Positions 40,017-48,544 of a stretch of 64,000 bases of DNA are shown piece by piece. Positions within the stretch are counted from its first letter, which is position 1; each line of letters opens with the position of its first letter. The position numbers and the translations under genes were made by a program. The notes beneath the pieces were generated by a model. That model worked only from the letters and a program-made list of their open reading frames with translations, ran no database searches and was not told the DNA's origin. The stretch covers positions 6,200,001-6,264,000 of the forward strand of contig NZ_CP018047.1 in assembly GCF_002009175.1 (NCBI RefSeq), written 5' to 3'. The DNA comes from Streptomyces niveus. Lineage in GTDB: Bacteria; Actinomycetota; Actinomycetes; Streptomycetales; Streptomycetaceae.

Positions 40017-42047
40017 ATGACGGCCGAACTGGTCCGGGGGCAGAACCACCCCTTGCCCCACAGCCGACTGGAGATCCGGGTGACGGCCGGAGCGCCGGTC
40101 CTGGCGTGCGCCACCCTCGCCGACGACCGGGGCACGGTCCTCGGCGTCGAGTGGATCGCCCACCCCGGCTCGCCCACCCTCCCCGGCATCGAGGTGTCCC
40201 GGCAGGCCGCCGCCGGACTGCGGTTCCACGTCGACCTGGAAGCCGTGCCCGAGCGCGCGCATCTCGTGCACGTACTGCTCGCGCTCCCCGAAGGGGTCGG
40301 CGGACCGGCCAGATTCGGCACCACTGCCTCCCCGTTCGCCGCCGTCACCGCCACCGACGGCACGGAGATCGCCAGCTTCACCATCACCGGCCTCGAGGCC
40401 GAGTCCGCCGTCATCGCCCTGGAGCTCTACCGCAGACAGGGCGCCTGGAAGGTCCGTGCCGTCGGCCAGGGGTACGCGGGCGGGCTCGCCGAGCTCTTCG
40501 GCGACCAAGGCGTGCCGCAGGCCCGCGAGTTCGCCGCCGGGATCCAGGAAGCCGTGGCCCGGCACATGGCCAGCGCGATCCAGGCCCCGCTGACCGGCAC
40601 GCCGGACGGCGTACGGGTGCGCGCCGACGGATCCGCCACGGCCACCCAGCCCGGCCAGACCGCCGGCGGCGCCGCCGGGGCGGGAGCCCCCTCGGGCGCG
40701 GGCGCGACGCCCGGCCCCGGCGCCACCCCGCACCAGCTGCCGGGCACCCCCGGCCAGCAGCCCGGCGGCCCGGCCGACGGCCAGGGACAGCAGCCGGCCG
40801 CCGCCGCGCACGGCACCGCCGGCGGACGGGTCAACTACACCCACCCGCGCCGCCAGAACACGGCCCCGCCCACCCCGCCGCCCGCGTCCCCCCAGGCCCA
40901 GCCCGGCCAGGCGCCGCGCCCCGTCGCGGGCGACGCGACCGGCTGGTCCATGGAGGAGCGCCTGTACAACCAGGTGTGGGGCATGTTCGAGGACCTGGCC
41001 CGCGCCACCGCCGCCTACCGCAGCGCCGTCGACTTCGCCGAGTCCCGCATGGACCAGGAGCTCGACCGTGTCCTGTCCGACCCCCGCAGCCGGATCGGCG
41101 GTACCGGCGACGCGGCCCGCGAGGCCGCCCGCGCCAAGCGCGACCGGCTCACCGACCAGGCGCGCGAGGCCCTCGACCGGGACCTCGGCCAGCTGGCCGC
41201 CGAGTCCGAGGTCGTCGAGCCCGCCCTGCCGCCGGCGTACGCCCGCTGGGACAACCCCGTCTGGCACGCCTACCGCGTCCCGATGGACAACCCGATGGCG
41301 CTGCGCCTGGGGGATCTGCATCTGCCCGAGCGCACCGAGCTGCACATCCCCATGCTGGTCAGGCTCCCGCTGGAGCGCGGCCTGTGGATCGACAGCGGCC
41401 GGTCGGGCTCGGAGGCCGCCCTGATGCTGGACGAGGGCCAGCTGCGCAGGCTCGCGATGGACAACGCCGTCGGTCACGCCGCGCGGCTCCTCGCGGCGTA
41501 CCCGCCGGGCGAGTTCACCGTCCATGTGATCGACGCGGCGGGCTCGGCCGCCGGCTCCCTCGCCCCACTGGTCGCCGCGGGCGTGCTGAACCAGCCGCCG
41601 GCGACCGGCGCCGGGGGCGTCGCCGCCGTTCTCGCGCAGCTCACCCAGCGCGTGGACCTGGTGCAGATGGCGATCAGGGGCGGCGCGGCCGACTCCCTGC
41701 CGCCCGGTCTCGACACTGCCGAGCAACTGCTCATCGTCAACGACTTCCCGCACGGTTTTGACGACCGCGCGGTCACGCAGTTGCGCTATCTCGCCGACGA
41801 GGGCCCGGCCGTCGGGGTCCATCTGATGATGGTCGCCGACCGGGAGGACGCCACCGCGTACGGCCCGGTTCTCGACCCGCTCTGGCGTTCCCTGCTGCGC
41901 ATCACACCGGTCGCCGACGACCACCTCGCCGACCCCTGGGTCGGGCACGCGTGGACGTTCGAGCCGCTGACGATGCCGCCGGGCACCCAGATACTGCGGC
42001 GGGTGCTCGAACAGGTCGCCGAGGCGCGCCGCGCCTGGCGCCGCTGA
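40017..42047 (+). CDS. TerD-domain protein fused to an FtsK-like C-terminal region
   Basis: 676 aa from the ATG at 40017 (GAGGGG 9 nt upstream; GTG 39993 is an alternative). Residues 1-185: degenerate TerD domain (LEIRVTAGAPVLACATLADDRG; FTITGLEAESAVIALELYRRQGAWKVRAVGQGYAGGLAELF). Residues 190-305: Gly/Ala/Pro/Gln-rich linker. Residues 310-390: helical, possibly coiled-coil (RMDQELDRVLSDPRS; AKRDRLTDQAREAL). Residues 400-676: a P-loop-like domain reminiscent of FtsK/TerY-associated ATPases (IPMLVRLPLERGLWIDSGRSGSEAALMLDEGQLRRLAMDNAVG; LLIVNDFPHGFDDRAVTQLRYLADEGPAVGVHLMMVADRED), but without a clear GxxGxGK[ST]. Probably a component of the Ter stress complex; the activity of the second half is unknown. 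Confidence 0.78.
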   Translation: MTAELVRGQNHPLPHSRLEIRVTAGAPVLACATLADDRGTVLGVEWIAHPGSPTLPGIEVSRQAAAGLRFHVDLEAVPERAHLVHVLLALPEGVGGPARFGTTASPFAAVTATDGTEIASFTITGLEAESAVIALELYRRQGAWKVRAVGQGYAGGLAELFGDQGVPQAREFAAGIQEAVARHMASAIQAPLTGTPDGVRVRADGSATATQPGQTAGGAAGAGAPSGAGATPGPGATPHQLPGTPGQQPGGPADGQGQQPAAAAHGTAGGRVNYTHPRRQNTAPPTPPPASPQAQPGQAPRPVAGDATGWSMEERLYNQVWGMFEDLARATAAYRSAVDFAESRMDQELDRVLSDPRSRIGGTGDAAREAARAKRDRLTDQAREALDRDLGQLAAESEVVEPALPPAYARWDNPVWHAYRVPMDNPMALRLGDLHLPERTELHIPMLVRLPLERGLWIDSGRSGSEAALMLDEGQLRRLAMDNAVGHAARLLAAYPPGEFTVHVIDAAGSAAGSLAPLVAAGVLNQPPATGAGGVAAVLAQLTQRVDLVQMAIRGGAADSLPPGLDTAEQLLIVNDFPHGFDDRAVTQLRYLADEGPAVGVHLMMVADREDATAYGPVLDPLWRSLLRITPVADDHLADPWVGHAWTFEPLTMPPGTQILRRVLEQVAEARRAWRR

Positions 42048-42151
42048 CCACCACGGGACCCCGGCCGCCCCGCGAATCACCTGAACGGCGTCCGACGTAC
42101 CCCCTTGGCGTCCGCCTGACCTTGTCTTTTACCTTCTCTTGGGATTTCCTG

Positions 42152-42157
42152 TACTCT
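42152..42157 (+). promoter_or_regulatory. -10 box of the terC riboswitch transcript
   Basis: TACTCT, with TTTACC (42128-42133) 18 nt upstream as a partial -35. The start near 42164 would place the 5' end at the base of the riboswitch P1 stem. Confidence 0.45.
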
Positions 42158-42163
42158 GCATTG

Positions 42164-42315
42164 AACGGAGGGGAGTACTCCCACACCGCGACGTACCCGT
42201 CAATACGGACCGCCATCGGTCCCGGGGCGTCGGCCCGCGCGGACTGAACGCTCGGGTGGAAGAGACCTCCGGCAGCGACGACGCTGATCAGTAGCCGTAC
42301 GAAGCCGGAGGCGCA
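42164..42315 (+). ncRNA. yybP-ykoY (manganese) riboswitch controlling terC
   Basis: The leader contains the family signature GGGGAGTA-CTCCC at 42170-42182, a G/C-rich three-way core, and the closing AGACCTCC strand. P1 is formed by CGGAGG (42166-42171) with CCTCCG (42266-42271). The downstream terC ribosome site lies in GCCGGAGG (42304-42311), the exact complement of CCTCCGGC (42266-42273), so the P1 right arm can instead mask the ribosome site. Mn2+-sensing riboswitches of this class commonly precede TerC/Alx and MntP exporters. The aptamer core extends to about 42273; the rest is the expression platform. Confidence 0.82.
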
Positions 42316-43356
42316 GTGGACGTTTCATGGACCCTTTGGGCACTGACCATTCTTGGTCTGTGTGCCCTGATCGCGGTCGACTTCTTCATCGGGCGCAAGC
42401 CCCATGACGTGTCGATCAAGGAAGCCGGAACCTGGACGATCGTCTGGATCGTTCTCGCCGTGCTGTTCGGTATCGGCCTGCTGGTGTTCGGCAACAGCCA
42501 GGCCTCCGGCGAGTTCTTCGCCGGATTCATCACCGAGAAGTCGCTCAGTGTCGACAATCTCTTCGTCTTCGTCCTGATCATGGCGAAGTTCTCGGTGCCC
42601 TCACATCTCCAGCAGCGGGTGCTGCTCGTCGGTGTGCTCATCGCCCTCGTTCTGCGGGCCATCTTCATCGCGGCGGGCGCGGCGATCATCGCCAGCTTCT
42701 CGTGGGTCTTCTACATCTTCGGCGCGTTCCTGATCTACACCGCCTGGAAGCTCATCCAGGAGGCGCGCTCCGACGACGAGGAGGACGAGTTCGAGGAGAA
42801 CCGCCTCCTGAAGTCGATCGAGAACCGCTTCGGGGTCGCCGACAAGTACCACGGCACGAAGCTGTTCATCCAGAACAACGGCAAGCGGGTGCTGACCCCG
42901 CTGATGGTGGTCATGCTCGCCATCGGCACCACCGACGTGCTGTTCGCGCTGGACTCGATCCCCGCGATCTTCGGCCTGACCCAGGACCCGTACATCGTCT
43001 TCACCGCCAACGCCTTCGCGCTGATGGGTCTGCGGCAGCTGTACTTCCTGATCGGTGGCCTGCTGAAGAAGCTGGTCCACCTCAGTTACGGCCTGTCGGT
43101 CATCCTCGGCTTCATCGGCGTGAAGCTGGTGCTGCACGCACTTCACGAGAACGGGGTCCATGTCCCCGAGATCTCCATCCCGTTCTCCCTCGCCGTCATC
43201 TGCGGTGTGCTGATCATCACCACGATCACCAGCCTGATCGCCTCCAAGAAGCAGGCGGAGCGAGAGGCGGCCGAAGGCAAGGACGCCGGGGACAAGGACG
43301 GCGTGGACGGGCCCCAGGGCAGGAACAGCGAGGGCAAGGCCGACATCGAGGCCTGA
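42316..43356 (+). CDS. TerC/Alx-family integral membrane protein (putative metal exporter)
   Basis: 346 aa, GTG start with GGAGG 4 nt upstream. About eight or nine membrane helices, with the family motifs FITEKSLSVDNLFVFVLIM (acidic and Asn residues within the membrane, about 73-91) and its inverted-repeat counterpart VVMLAIGTTDVLFALDSIPAIFG (about 197-219), plus FTANAFALMGLRQLYFL. The C-terminal 45 residues are charged and cytoplasmic. Relatives (Alx, MeeF, TerC) are linked to Mn2+ export and metalation of secreted enzymes; the manganese riboswitch in front strongly supports that role here. The neighbouring TerD genes give the usual ter-type context. Confidence 0.9.
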   Translation: MDVSWTLWALTILGLCALIAVDFFIGRKPHDVSIKEAGTWTIVWIVLAVLFGIGLLVFGNSQASGEFFAGFITEKSLSVDNLFVFVLIMAKFSVPSHLQQRVLLVGVLIALVLRAIFIAAGAAIIASFSWVFYIFGAFLIYTAWKLIQEARSDDEEDEFEENRLLKSIENRFGVADKYHGTKLFIQNNGKRVLTPLMVVMLAIGTTDVLFALDSIPAIFGLTQDPYIVFTANAFALMGLRQLYFLIGGLLKKLVHLSYGLSVILGFIGVKLVLHALHENGVHVPEISIPFSLAVICGVLIITTITSLIASKKQAEREAAEGKDAGDKDGVDGPQGRNSEGKADIEA

Positions 43357-43402
43357 CCGCGCGACGCGCGACGTACGGGATACGACGTACGGGACACACC
43401 GG

Positions 43403-43434
43403 CCGGGGCGAGTGGCGACAGCCGCTCGCCCCGG
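43403..43434. terminator. Terminator between terC and the MBL hydrolase
   Basis: 10-bp arms (43403-43412 with 43425-43434), continued inward by GGC/GCC around a GACA loop. It follows terC by 46 nt; the convergent MBL gene stops at 43602. The rest of the 43357-43601 gap shows no gene. Confidence 0.7.
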
Positions 43435-43601
43435 TCCGTTTGCCTGGTGGGGAGAGCACGGCGATCCGGTCACCGGGGCGGGGCTTGGCCGGGGACGTGA
43501 GCGGCTGCATGCGTCCGGAGCGTAACGAGGGCCCACGCGCCGTGGGCAGCAGGTTTTCCCGTGGGACGGCCGGCCGGGCGTCCCGGTCGGCCGCGCACGT
43601 C

Positions 43602-44258
43602 CTACCAGCCGCGTTCGCGCCAGGTCGGCAGCTGCGGGCGCTCGGCGCCGAGCGTGGTGTCGTCGCCGTGTCCCGGATAGACCCAGGTCTCGTCCGGCAG
43701 CCGGTCGAAGAGCTTCGTCTCGACGTCGTTGATCAGACTGGCGAAGGCCTCCGGGTCCTGGTGGGTGTTGCCCACGCCGCCGGGGAAGAGGCAGTCGCCG
43801 GTGAAGAGGTGCGGGTGGCCGTGCGGGTCGTCGTAGACGAGGGCGATCGAGCCCGGCGTGTGACCGACGAGATGCCGGGCGGTCAGCTCGATGCGGCCGA
43901 CCCGGATCGTGTCGCCGTCCTCGACCAGGACCTCAGTCGGAACCGGGATCCCCTCGGCGTCGTACCGGCCGGCGTAGGTCACGGCGCCGGTGGCGGCCAC
44001 GATCTCGGCCAGTGCCTGCCAGTGGTCGCCGTGCCGGTGCGTGGTGACGACGGACGCGATGCCGTCGTCACCGATCAGCGTCAGCAGCGTGGCCGCGTCG
44101 TTCGCCGCGTCGATCAGCAACTGCTCCCCGGTGGCCCGACAGCGCAGCAGATAGGCGTTGTTGTTCATCGCGCCGACGGCGACCTTGGAGATCATCAGGT
44201 CGGTCAACTCGTGCACATCGGCCGGTCCGTCGAGCTTCACGGCTCCGCTGTAAGTCAT
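43602..44258 (-). CDS. MBL-fold metallo-hydrolase (glyoxalase II-like)
   Basis: 218 aa. Metal ligands of the metallo-beta-lactamase fold are present: THRHGDHW (HxHxDH, about 73-80), ARHLVGHTPGS (third His), FTGDCLFPGG (bridging Asp) and VYPGHGDDT (last His). Family length and TPGS/TGDCLF motifs match glyoxalase II-type thioester hydrolases, in mycothiol-producing bacteria possibly acting on mycothiol or other thioesters. The downstream partner on the same strand order (start 44258; isomerase-type gene stop at 44269) is itself mycothiol-dependent in annotation, supporting a detoxification unit. Confidence 0.88.
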   Translation of the reverse strand: MTYSGAVKLDGPADVHELTDLMISKVAVGAMNNNAYLLRCRATGEQLLIDAANDAATLLTLIGDDGIASVVTTHRHGDHWQALAEIVAATGAVTYAGRYDAEGIPVPTEVLVEDGDTIRVGRIELTARHLVGHTPGSIALVYDDPHGHPHLFTGDCLFPGGVGNTHQDPEAFASLINDVETKLFDRLPDETWVYPGHGDDTTLGAERPQLPTWRERGW

Positions 44259-44268
44259 ACGACCCAGC

Positions 44269-44955
44269 CTATAGCGGGGGCAGTACGGGCAGTGCGGTGT
44301 CCGACGTCTTGAGCGCAGCCCCGTCGCGGCGGCCGGCGAGCCAGCCCATGAGGTCGGGTGCCGGGCCGGTGACGGTGGCCGGGGTGCCGTCGGCGCGGCC
44401 GGTGCGCCAGGTGTCTTTGTCGGGCGTGGTCAGGGCCAGCGGCGGTACGTCCGGGTGCCCGGCGAAACGCTCGGTCAGGAAGTCGATCTCGCGGTGGACG
44501 AATTCGCCGGAGAGGTCTTCGAGTTCCAGGCCGATGCCAAGGTCGACATGGTGCAGCTCGACCTCGACGAGCCTGCGGAACGGGACCCGGGCGGCCACGT
44601 CGGTCACACCGTTGCGGAGCGCGACCGTACGGGTCCAGTCGGCGGGGACGGCGGCCACCCGCTGGAAGCGGTCGGCGGTGGCGCGTACGTCGGCGAGCTG
44701 TGCGTCGAGGGGCCGGGGGCCGTCGCGCTCGATGTCCGCGTCACGCGTGACCGCGTCCGGGTACATCGGCCGTCCCTCGAGCACATTGACCAGTGCGTCA
44801 CCGTTTCTGGCGAGATGCGCCAGCACATGACCTCGGCTCCAGCCCGGCAGCCGTGACGCCTCGGCGGCCGAGGCGTTGTCCAGTCGGGCGGCCGCGCTGA
44901 GAAGCCGCTCGGTCGCTTCGCGTAGGGATTCCAGGTCGCGCACATGATCGAGCAT
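44269..44955 (-). CDS. Mycothiol-dependent maleylpyruvate isomerase-family protein (DinB-like fold)
   Basis: 228 aa. The N-terminal four-helix DinB/MDMPI domain includes LREATERLLSAAARLDN and the conserved RLPGWSRGHVLAHLARNGDALVNVLEG (about 36-62), in which His residues bind a divalent metal. A second conserved block, RRLVEVELHHVDLGIGLE, supplies another His. The C-terminal 80 residues resemble the MDMPI C-terminal domain (VTGPAPDLMGWLAGRRDG). The family contains mycothiol S-transferases and isomerases; the substrate is not known here. Stops 11 nt before the MBL hydrolase start, so the two are an operon, divergent from uvrA. Confidence 0.88.
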   Translation of the reverse strand: MLDHVRDLESLREATERLLSAAARLDNASAAEASRLPGWSRGHVLAHLARNGDALVNVLEGRPMYPDAVTRDADIERDGPRPLDAQLADVRATADRFQRVAAVPADWTRTVALRNGVTDVAARVPFRRLVEVELHHVDLGIGLELEDLSGEFVHREIDFLTERFAGHPDVPPLALTTPDKDTWRTGRADGTPATVTGPAPDLMGWLAGRRDGAALKTSDTALPVLPPL

Positions 44956-45183
44956 GAGGCCGACGATAGCCCCACCACTCCTTCGGGTGAAGGCGAAGAC
45001 CAGCGGCCATAAATCGAATGCGCGTGCTATAAGGTCGTCGGAGGCATCCTGGTAGGGAGCCCTCGCAGCCCGGTGGCCCAGTGACCCGGGTCTCTCCGTC
45101 TGTCAGTCCATCGCTCTGGCGACCCCCATTACTCTGGGACGGGGGCTCCGCCCCTGCTTCTCTCTAGAAAGGTGCGGACCGGC

Positions 45184-48171
45184 GTGGCCGACCGTCTCAT
45201 CGTCCGTGGCGCTCGCGAACACAATCTCAAGAACGTCTCGCTCGACCTCCCCCGTGACTCCCTGATCGTCTTCACCGGGCTCTCCGGGTCGGGCAAGTCC
45301 TCCCTCGCGTTCGACACGATCTTCGCCGAGGGACAGCGTCGCTATGTCGAGTCGCTGTCCTCCTACGCCCGGCAGTTCCTCGGCCAGATGGACAAGCCCG
45401 ACGTCGACTTCATCGAGGGCCTCTCGCCGGCCGTCTCCATCGACCAGAAGTCCACGTCCCGCAACCCCCGGTCGACGGTCGGCACGATCACCGAGGTCTA
45501 CGACTACCTTCGGCTGCTCTTCGCCCGTATCGGCAAGCCGCACTGCCCCGAGTGCGGCCGGCCGATCGCCCGCCAGTCGCCGCAGGCCATCGTCGACAAG
45601 GTCCTGGAGCTGCCCGAGGGCAGCCGCTTCCAGGTGCTGTCGCCGCTGATCAGGGAGCGCAAGGGCGAGTTCGTCGACCTGTTCTCGGACCTCCAGACCA
45701 AGGGGTACAGCCGGGCGCGCGTCGACGGGCAGACCATCCAGCTGAGCGAGCCGCCGAAGCTCAAGAAGCAGGAGAAGCACACCATCGAGGTGGTCGTCGA
45801 CCGCCTCACGGTGAAGGGCAGCGCCAAGCGCAGGCTGACCGACTCGGTCGAGACCGCGCTCGGGCTCTCCGGCGGCATGGTGGTCCTGGACTTCGTCGAC
45901 CTCCCGGAGGACGACCCCGAGCGCGAGCGGATGTACTCGGAGCATCTGTACTGCCCGTACGACGACCTGTCCTTCGAGGAGCTGGAGCCCCGCTCCTTCT
46001 CCTTCAACTCGCCCTTCGGCGCCTGCCCGGACTGCACGGGCATCGGCACCCGCATGGAGGTCGACGCCGAGCTGATCGTCCCCGACGAGGAGAGGTCGCT
46101 CGACGAGGGCGCGATCCACCCCTGGTCGCACGGCCACACGAAGGAGTACTTCGGCCGGATGATCGGCGGCCTGGCACAGGCCGTCGGCTTCCGTACGGAC
46201 ATCCCGTGGGCCGGACTGCCGCAGCGTGCCAAGAAGGCCCTGCTGTACGGCCACAAGACCCAGGTCGAGGTGCGGTACAGGAACAGGTACGGCCGCGAGC
46301 GGGCGTACACGACCCCCTCCTTCGAGGGAGCCGTCTCCTTCGTGAAGCGGCGGCACTCGGAGGCGGAGAGCGACACCAGCAGGGAGCGCTTCGAGGGCTA
46401 TATGCGCGAGGTGCCCTGCCCGACGTGCCACGGCACCCGCCTCAAGCCGCTCGTCCTCGCGGTCACGGTCATGGACAGGTCCATCGCGGACATCTCCGCG
46501 ATGTCGATCAGCGAGTGCGCCGACTTCCTCGGCAAGATGACGCTGAACGCCAGGGACAAGAAGATCGCCGAGCGGGTCCTCAAGGAGGTCAACGAACGGC
46601 TGAGGTTTCTTGTCGATGTCGGCCTGGACTACCTCTCGCTCAACCGCGCGGCCGGCACCCTCTCCGGCGGCGAGGCGCAGCGCATCCGGCTCGCCACCCA
46701 GATCGGCTCCGGTCTGGTCGGCGTCCTCTACGTCCTGGACGAGCCGTCCATCGGTCTTCACCAGCGTGACAACCACCGGCTGATCGAGACCCTCATCCGG
46801 CTGCGCGACATGGGCAACACCCTGATCGTCGTGGAGCACGACGAGGACACCATCAAGGTGGCCGACTGGATCGTCGACATCGGCCCGGGCGCGGGCGAGC
46901 ACGGCGGCAAGGTCGTCCACTCCGGTCCCTTGAAGGGGCTCCTGGCCAACGAGGAGTCGATCACCGGGCAGTACCTCGCCCGCAAGAAGGCCATCCCGAC
47001 GCCGGACGTCCGCAGGCCGGTCGACCCCGGGCGCAGGCTCACCGTCCACGGCGCGCGGGAGAACAACCTGCGGGACATCGACGTGTCGTTCCCGCTCGGT
47101 CTGTTCACCGCGGTCACGGGCGTCTCCGGATCCGGCAAGTCGACTCTGGTCAACGACATCCTCTATATGCACCTGGCCCGTGAGCTGAACGGCGCCAAGT
47201 CGGTGCCCGGACGCCACACCCGGGTCGACGGGGACGACCTGGTCGACAAGGTCGTGCATGTCGACCAGTCGCCCATCGGCCGTACGCCCCGGTCCAACCC
47301 GGCCACGTACACCGGTGTCTTCGACCATGTGCGCAAGCTCTTCGCCGAGACGATGGAGGCGAAGGTCCGCGGCTATCTGCCGGGACGCTTCTCCTTCAAC
47401 GTCAAGGGCGGCCGCTGCGAGAACTGCGCGGGCGACGGCACCATCAAGATCGAGATGAACTTCCTGCCGGACGTGTACGTCCCGTGCGAGGTCTGCCACG
47501 GCGCGCGCTACAACCGGGAGACGCTGGAGGTCCACTACAAGGGCAAGTCCATCGCCGAGGTGCTGGACATGCCCATCGAGGAGGGGCTCGACTTCTTCGA
47601 GGCCGTCCCGACGATCTCGCGCCACCTCAAGACGCTCAACGAGGTGGGGCTGGGCTATGTGCGGCTCGGCCAGTCCGCGCCGACCCTCTCCGGCGGCGAG
47701 GCGCAGCGCGTGAAGCTGGCCAGCGAGCTCCAGAAGCGGTCCACGGGCCGCACGGTGTACGTGCTGGACGAGCCCACCACGGGTCTCCACTTCGACGACA
47801 TCAGCAAGCTGATCACGGTGCTGTCGGGACTGGTCGACAAGGGCAACACGGTGATCGTCATCGAGCACAACCTGGATGTCATCAAGACGGCGGACTGGGT
47901 CGTCGACATGGGTCCCGAGGGTGGCAGCGGCGGCGGGCTCGTCGTCGCCGAGGGCACACCGGAGGAGGTGGCCGGGGTGGCGACCAGCCACACCGGCAAG
48001 TTCCTCCGGGAGATCCTGGACGCGGAGCGGATCAGCGACGCGGCCCCCTCCGCCCGGACGAAATCACCGGCCCGGAAGACGGCGGCGAAGAAGTCGGCGG
48101 CGAGCACGGCGAAGTCCGCGGCGAGCACGACCCCGGCCAAGAAGACGGCCGCACGGTCCCGTAAGTCCTGA
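45184..48171 (+). CDS. uvrA: UvrABC excinuclease subunit A
   Basis: 995 aa damage-sensing ABC ATPase of nucleotide excision repair. First Walker [13 protein letters not shown] near 31-42; zinc-binding Cys clusters CPECGRP and CPDCTGIGT; first signature [16 protein letters not shown]. Second Walker [11 protein letters not shown] near 643; second zinc finger CENCAGDGT...CEVCHG; second signature [15 protein letters not shown] with Walker [13 protein letters not shown]. The GTG at 45184 gives the usual start [20 protein letters not shown] lies 11 nt upstream. The last 40 residues are a Lys/Ala/Ser/Thr tail ([10 protein letters not shown] and [10 protein letters not shown]), which resembles histone-H1-like DNA-binding tails and is not part of the excinuclease fold. 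Confidence 0.97.
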   Translation: MADRLIVRGAREHNLKNVSLDLPRDSLIVFTGLSGSGKSSLAFDTIFAEGQRRYVESLSSYARQFLGQMDKPDVDFIEGLSPAVSIDQKSTSRNPRSTVGTITEVYDYLRLLFARIGKPHCPECGRPIARQSPQAIVDKVLELPEGSRFQVLSPLIRERKGEFVDLFSDLQTKGYSRARVDGQTIQLSEPPKLKKQEKHTIEVVVDRLTVKGSAKRRLTDSVETALGLSGGMVVLDFVDLPEDDPERERMYSEHLYCPYDDLSFEELEPRSFSFNSPFGACPDCTGIGTRMEVDAELIVPDEERSLDEGAIHPWSHGHTKEYFGRMIGGLAQAVGFRTDIPWAGLPQRAKKALLYGHKTQVEVRYRNRYGRERAYTTPSFEGAVSFVKRRHSEAESDTSRERFEGYMREVPCPTCHGTRLKPLVLAVTVMDRSIADISAMSISECADFLGKMTLNARDKKIAERVLKEVNERLRFLVDVGLDYLSLNRAAGTLSGGEAQRIRLATQIGSGLVGVLYVLDEPSIGLHQRDNHRLIETLIRLRDMGNTLIVVEHDEDTIKVADWIVDIGPGAGEHGGKVVHSGPLKGLLANEESITGQYLARKKAIPTPDVRRPVDPGRRLTVHGARENNLRDIDVSFPLGLFTAVTGVSGSGKSTLVNDILYMHLARELNGAKSVPGRHTRVDGDDLVDKVVHVDQSPIGRTPRSNPATYTGVFDHVRKLFAETMEAKVRGYLPGRFSFNVKGGRCENCAGDGTIKIEMNFLPDVYVPCEVCHGARYNRETLEVHYKGKSIAEVLDMPIEEGLDFFEAVPTISRHLKTLNEVGLGYVRLGQSAPTLSGGEAQRVKLASELQKRSTGRTVYVLDEPTTGLHFDDISKLITVLSGLVDKGNTVIVIEHNLDVIKTADWVVDMGPEGGSGGGLVVAEGTPEEVAGVATSHTGKFLREILDAERISDAAPSARTKSPARKTAAKKSAASTAKSAASTTPAKKTAARSRKS

Positions 48172-48177
48172 CCCCGG

Positions 48178-48212
48178 CGGGCCGAGGTGTCGCCGTCCGG
48201 CGCCTCGGCCCG
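48178..48212 (+). terminator. uvrA terminator
   Basis: 10-bp arms (48178-48187 with 48203-48212) with an inner CGCCG/CGGCG stem and TC loop, 7 nt after the uvrA stop. It separates uvrA from the NRPS locus. Confidence 0.7.
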
Positions 48213-48270
48213 ACCCGCGCGCCAGATCTGGGTCAGAATGGGCACCTTCCATCAATCGGCAGGATGAGAG

Positions 48271-48522
48271 ATGAAGGTGTCCGAGCAGCAGAGCGGCGAC
48301 AGCGACTCCGTCGTCCGGATCATGGCAGAGGTCCTCGGAGCCGATGAGTTGAAGCCCTCCGACAGCTTCTACGACTTCGGCGGCACGTCCCTCCAAGCGG
48401 TACGAATATGCACCCGCGTCAAGCGAGAGCTGGGCATAAAGGTCTCCCCGGACACGGTCTTCGACAGCGACACGGTCGCCGACTTCACCGCCGCCGTGAT
48501 CGCCAGCGGCGAAGCCGTCTGA
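48271..48522 (+). CDS. Free-standing peptidyl/acyl carrier protein
   Basis: 83 aa, single four-helix carrier domain. The phosphopantetheine attachment Ser is in FYDFGGTSLQAVRI (about Ser45), following the usual DxFxxxGGxS pattern. The C-terminal half, VSPDTVFDSDTVADFTAAV, matches helix III of PCP/ACP domains. GGATGAG lies directly before the ATG. It ends 22 nt before the adenylation gene, indicating an operon in which this carrier is loaded by that enzyme. No phosphopantetheinyl transferase is in the window, so one encoded elsewhere would be required. Confidence 0.88.
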   Translation: MKVSEQQSGDSDSVVRIMAEVLGADELKPSDSFYDFGGTSLQAVRICTRVKRELGIKVSPDTVFDSDTVADFTAAVIASGEAV

Positions 48523-48544
48523 CGGGGACGGGGACCGACTTCTC

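Noticed and set aside
45100..45122. Possible damage-type promoter before uvrA (CTGTCAGTC)
   Set aside because: The upstream element matches 7/9, but at the required distance the -10 position reads TGGCGA, which does not fit TANNNT, and the start codon is over 60 nt away. Kept out of the regulon.
45103..47991. 962-residue open frame antisense to uvrA, and similar long frames antisense to the NRPS (51140-53422), livJ (3598-4998), rpsA (19134-20477) and the molybdopterin oxidoreductase (6616-9474)
   Set aside because: These are GC-rich shadow frames. They lack domain signatures, have Val/Gly/Glu/Arg/Asp-dominated composition typical of antisense readings, and lie wholly opposite genes with clear conserved motifs.
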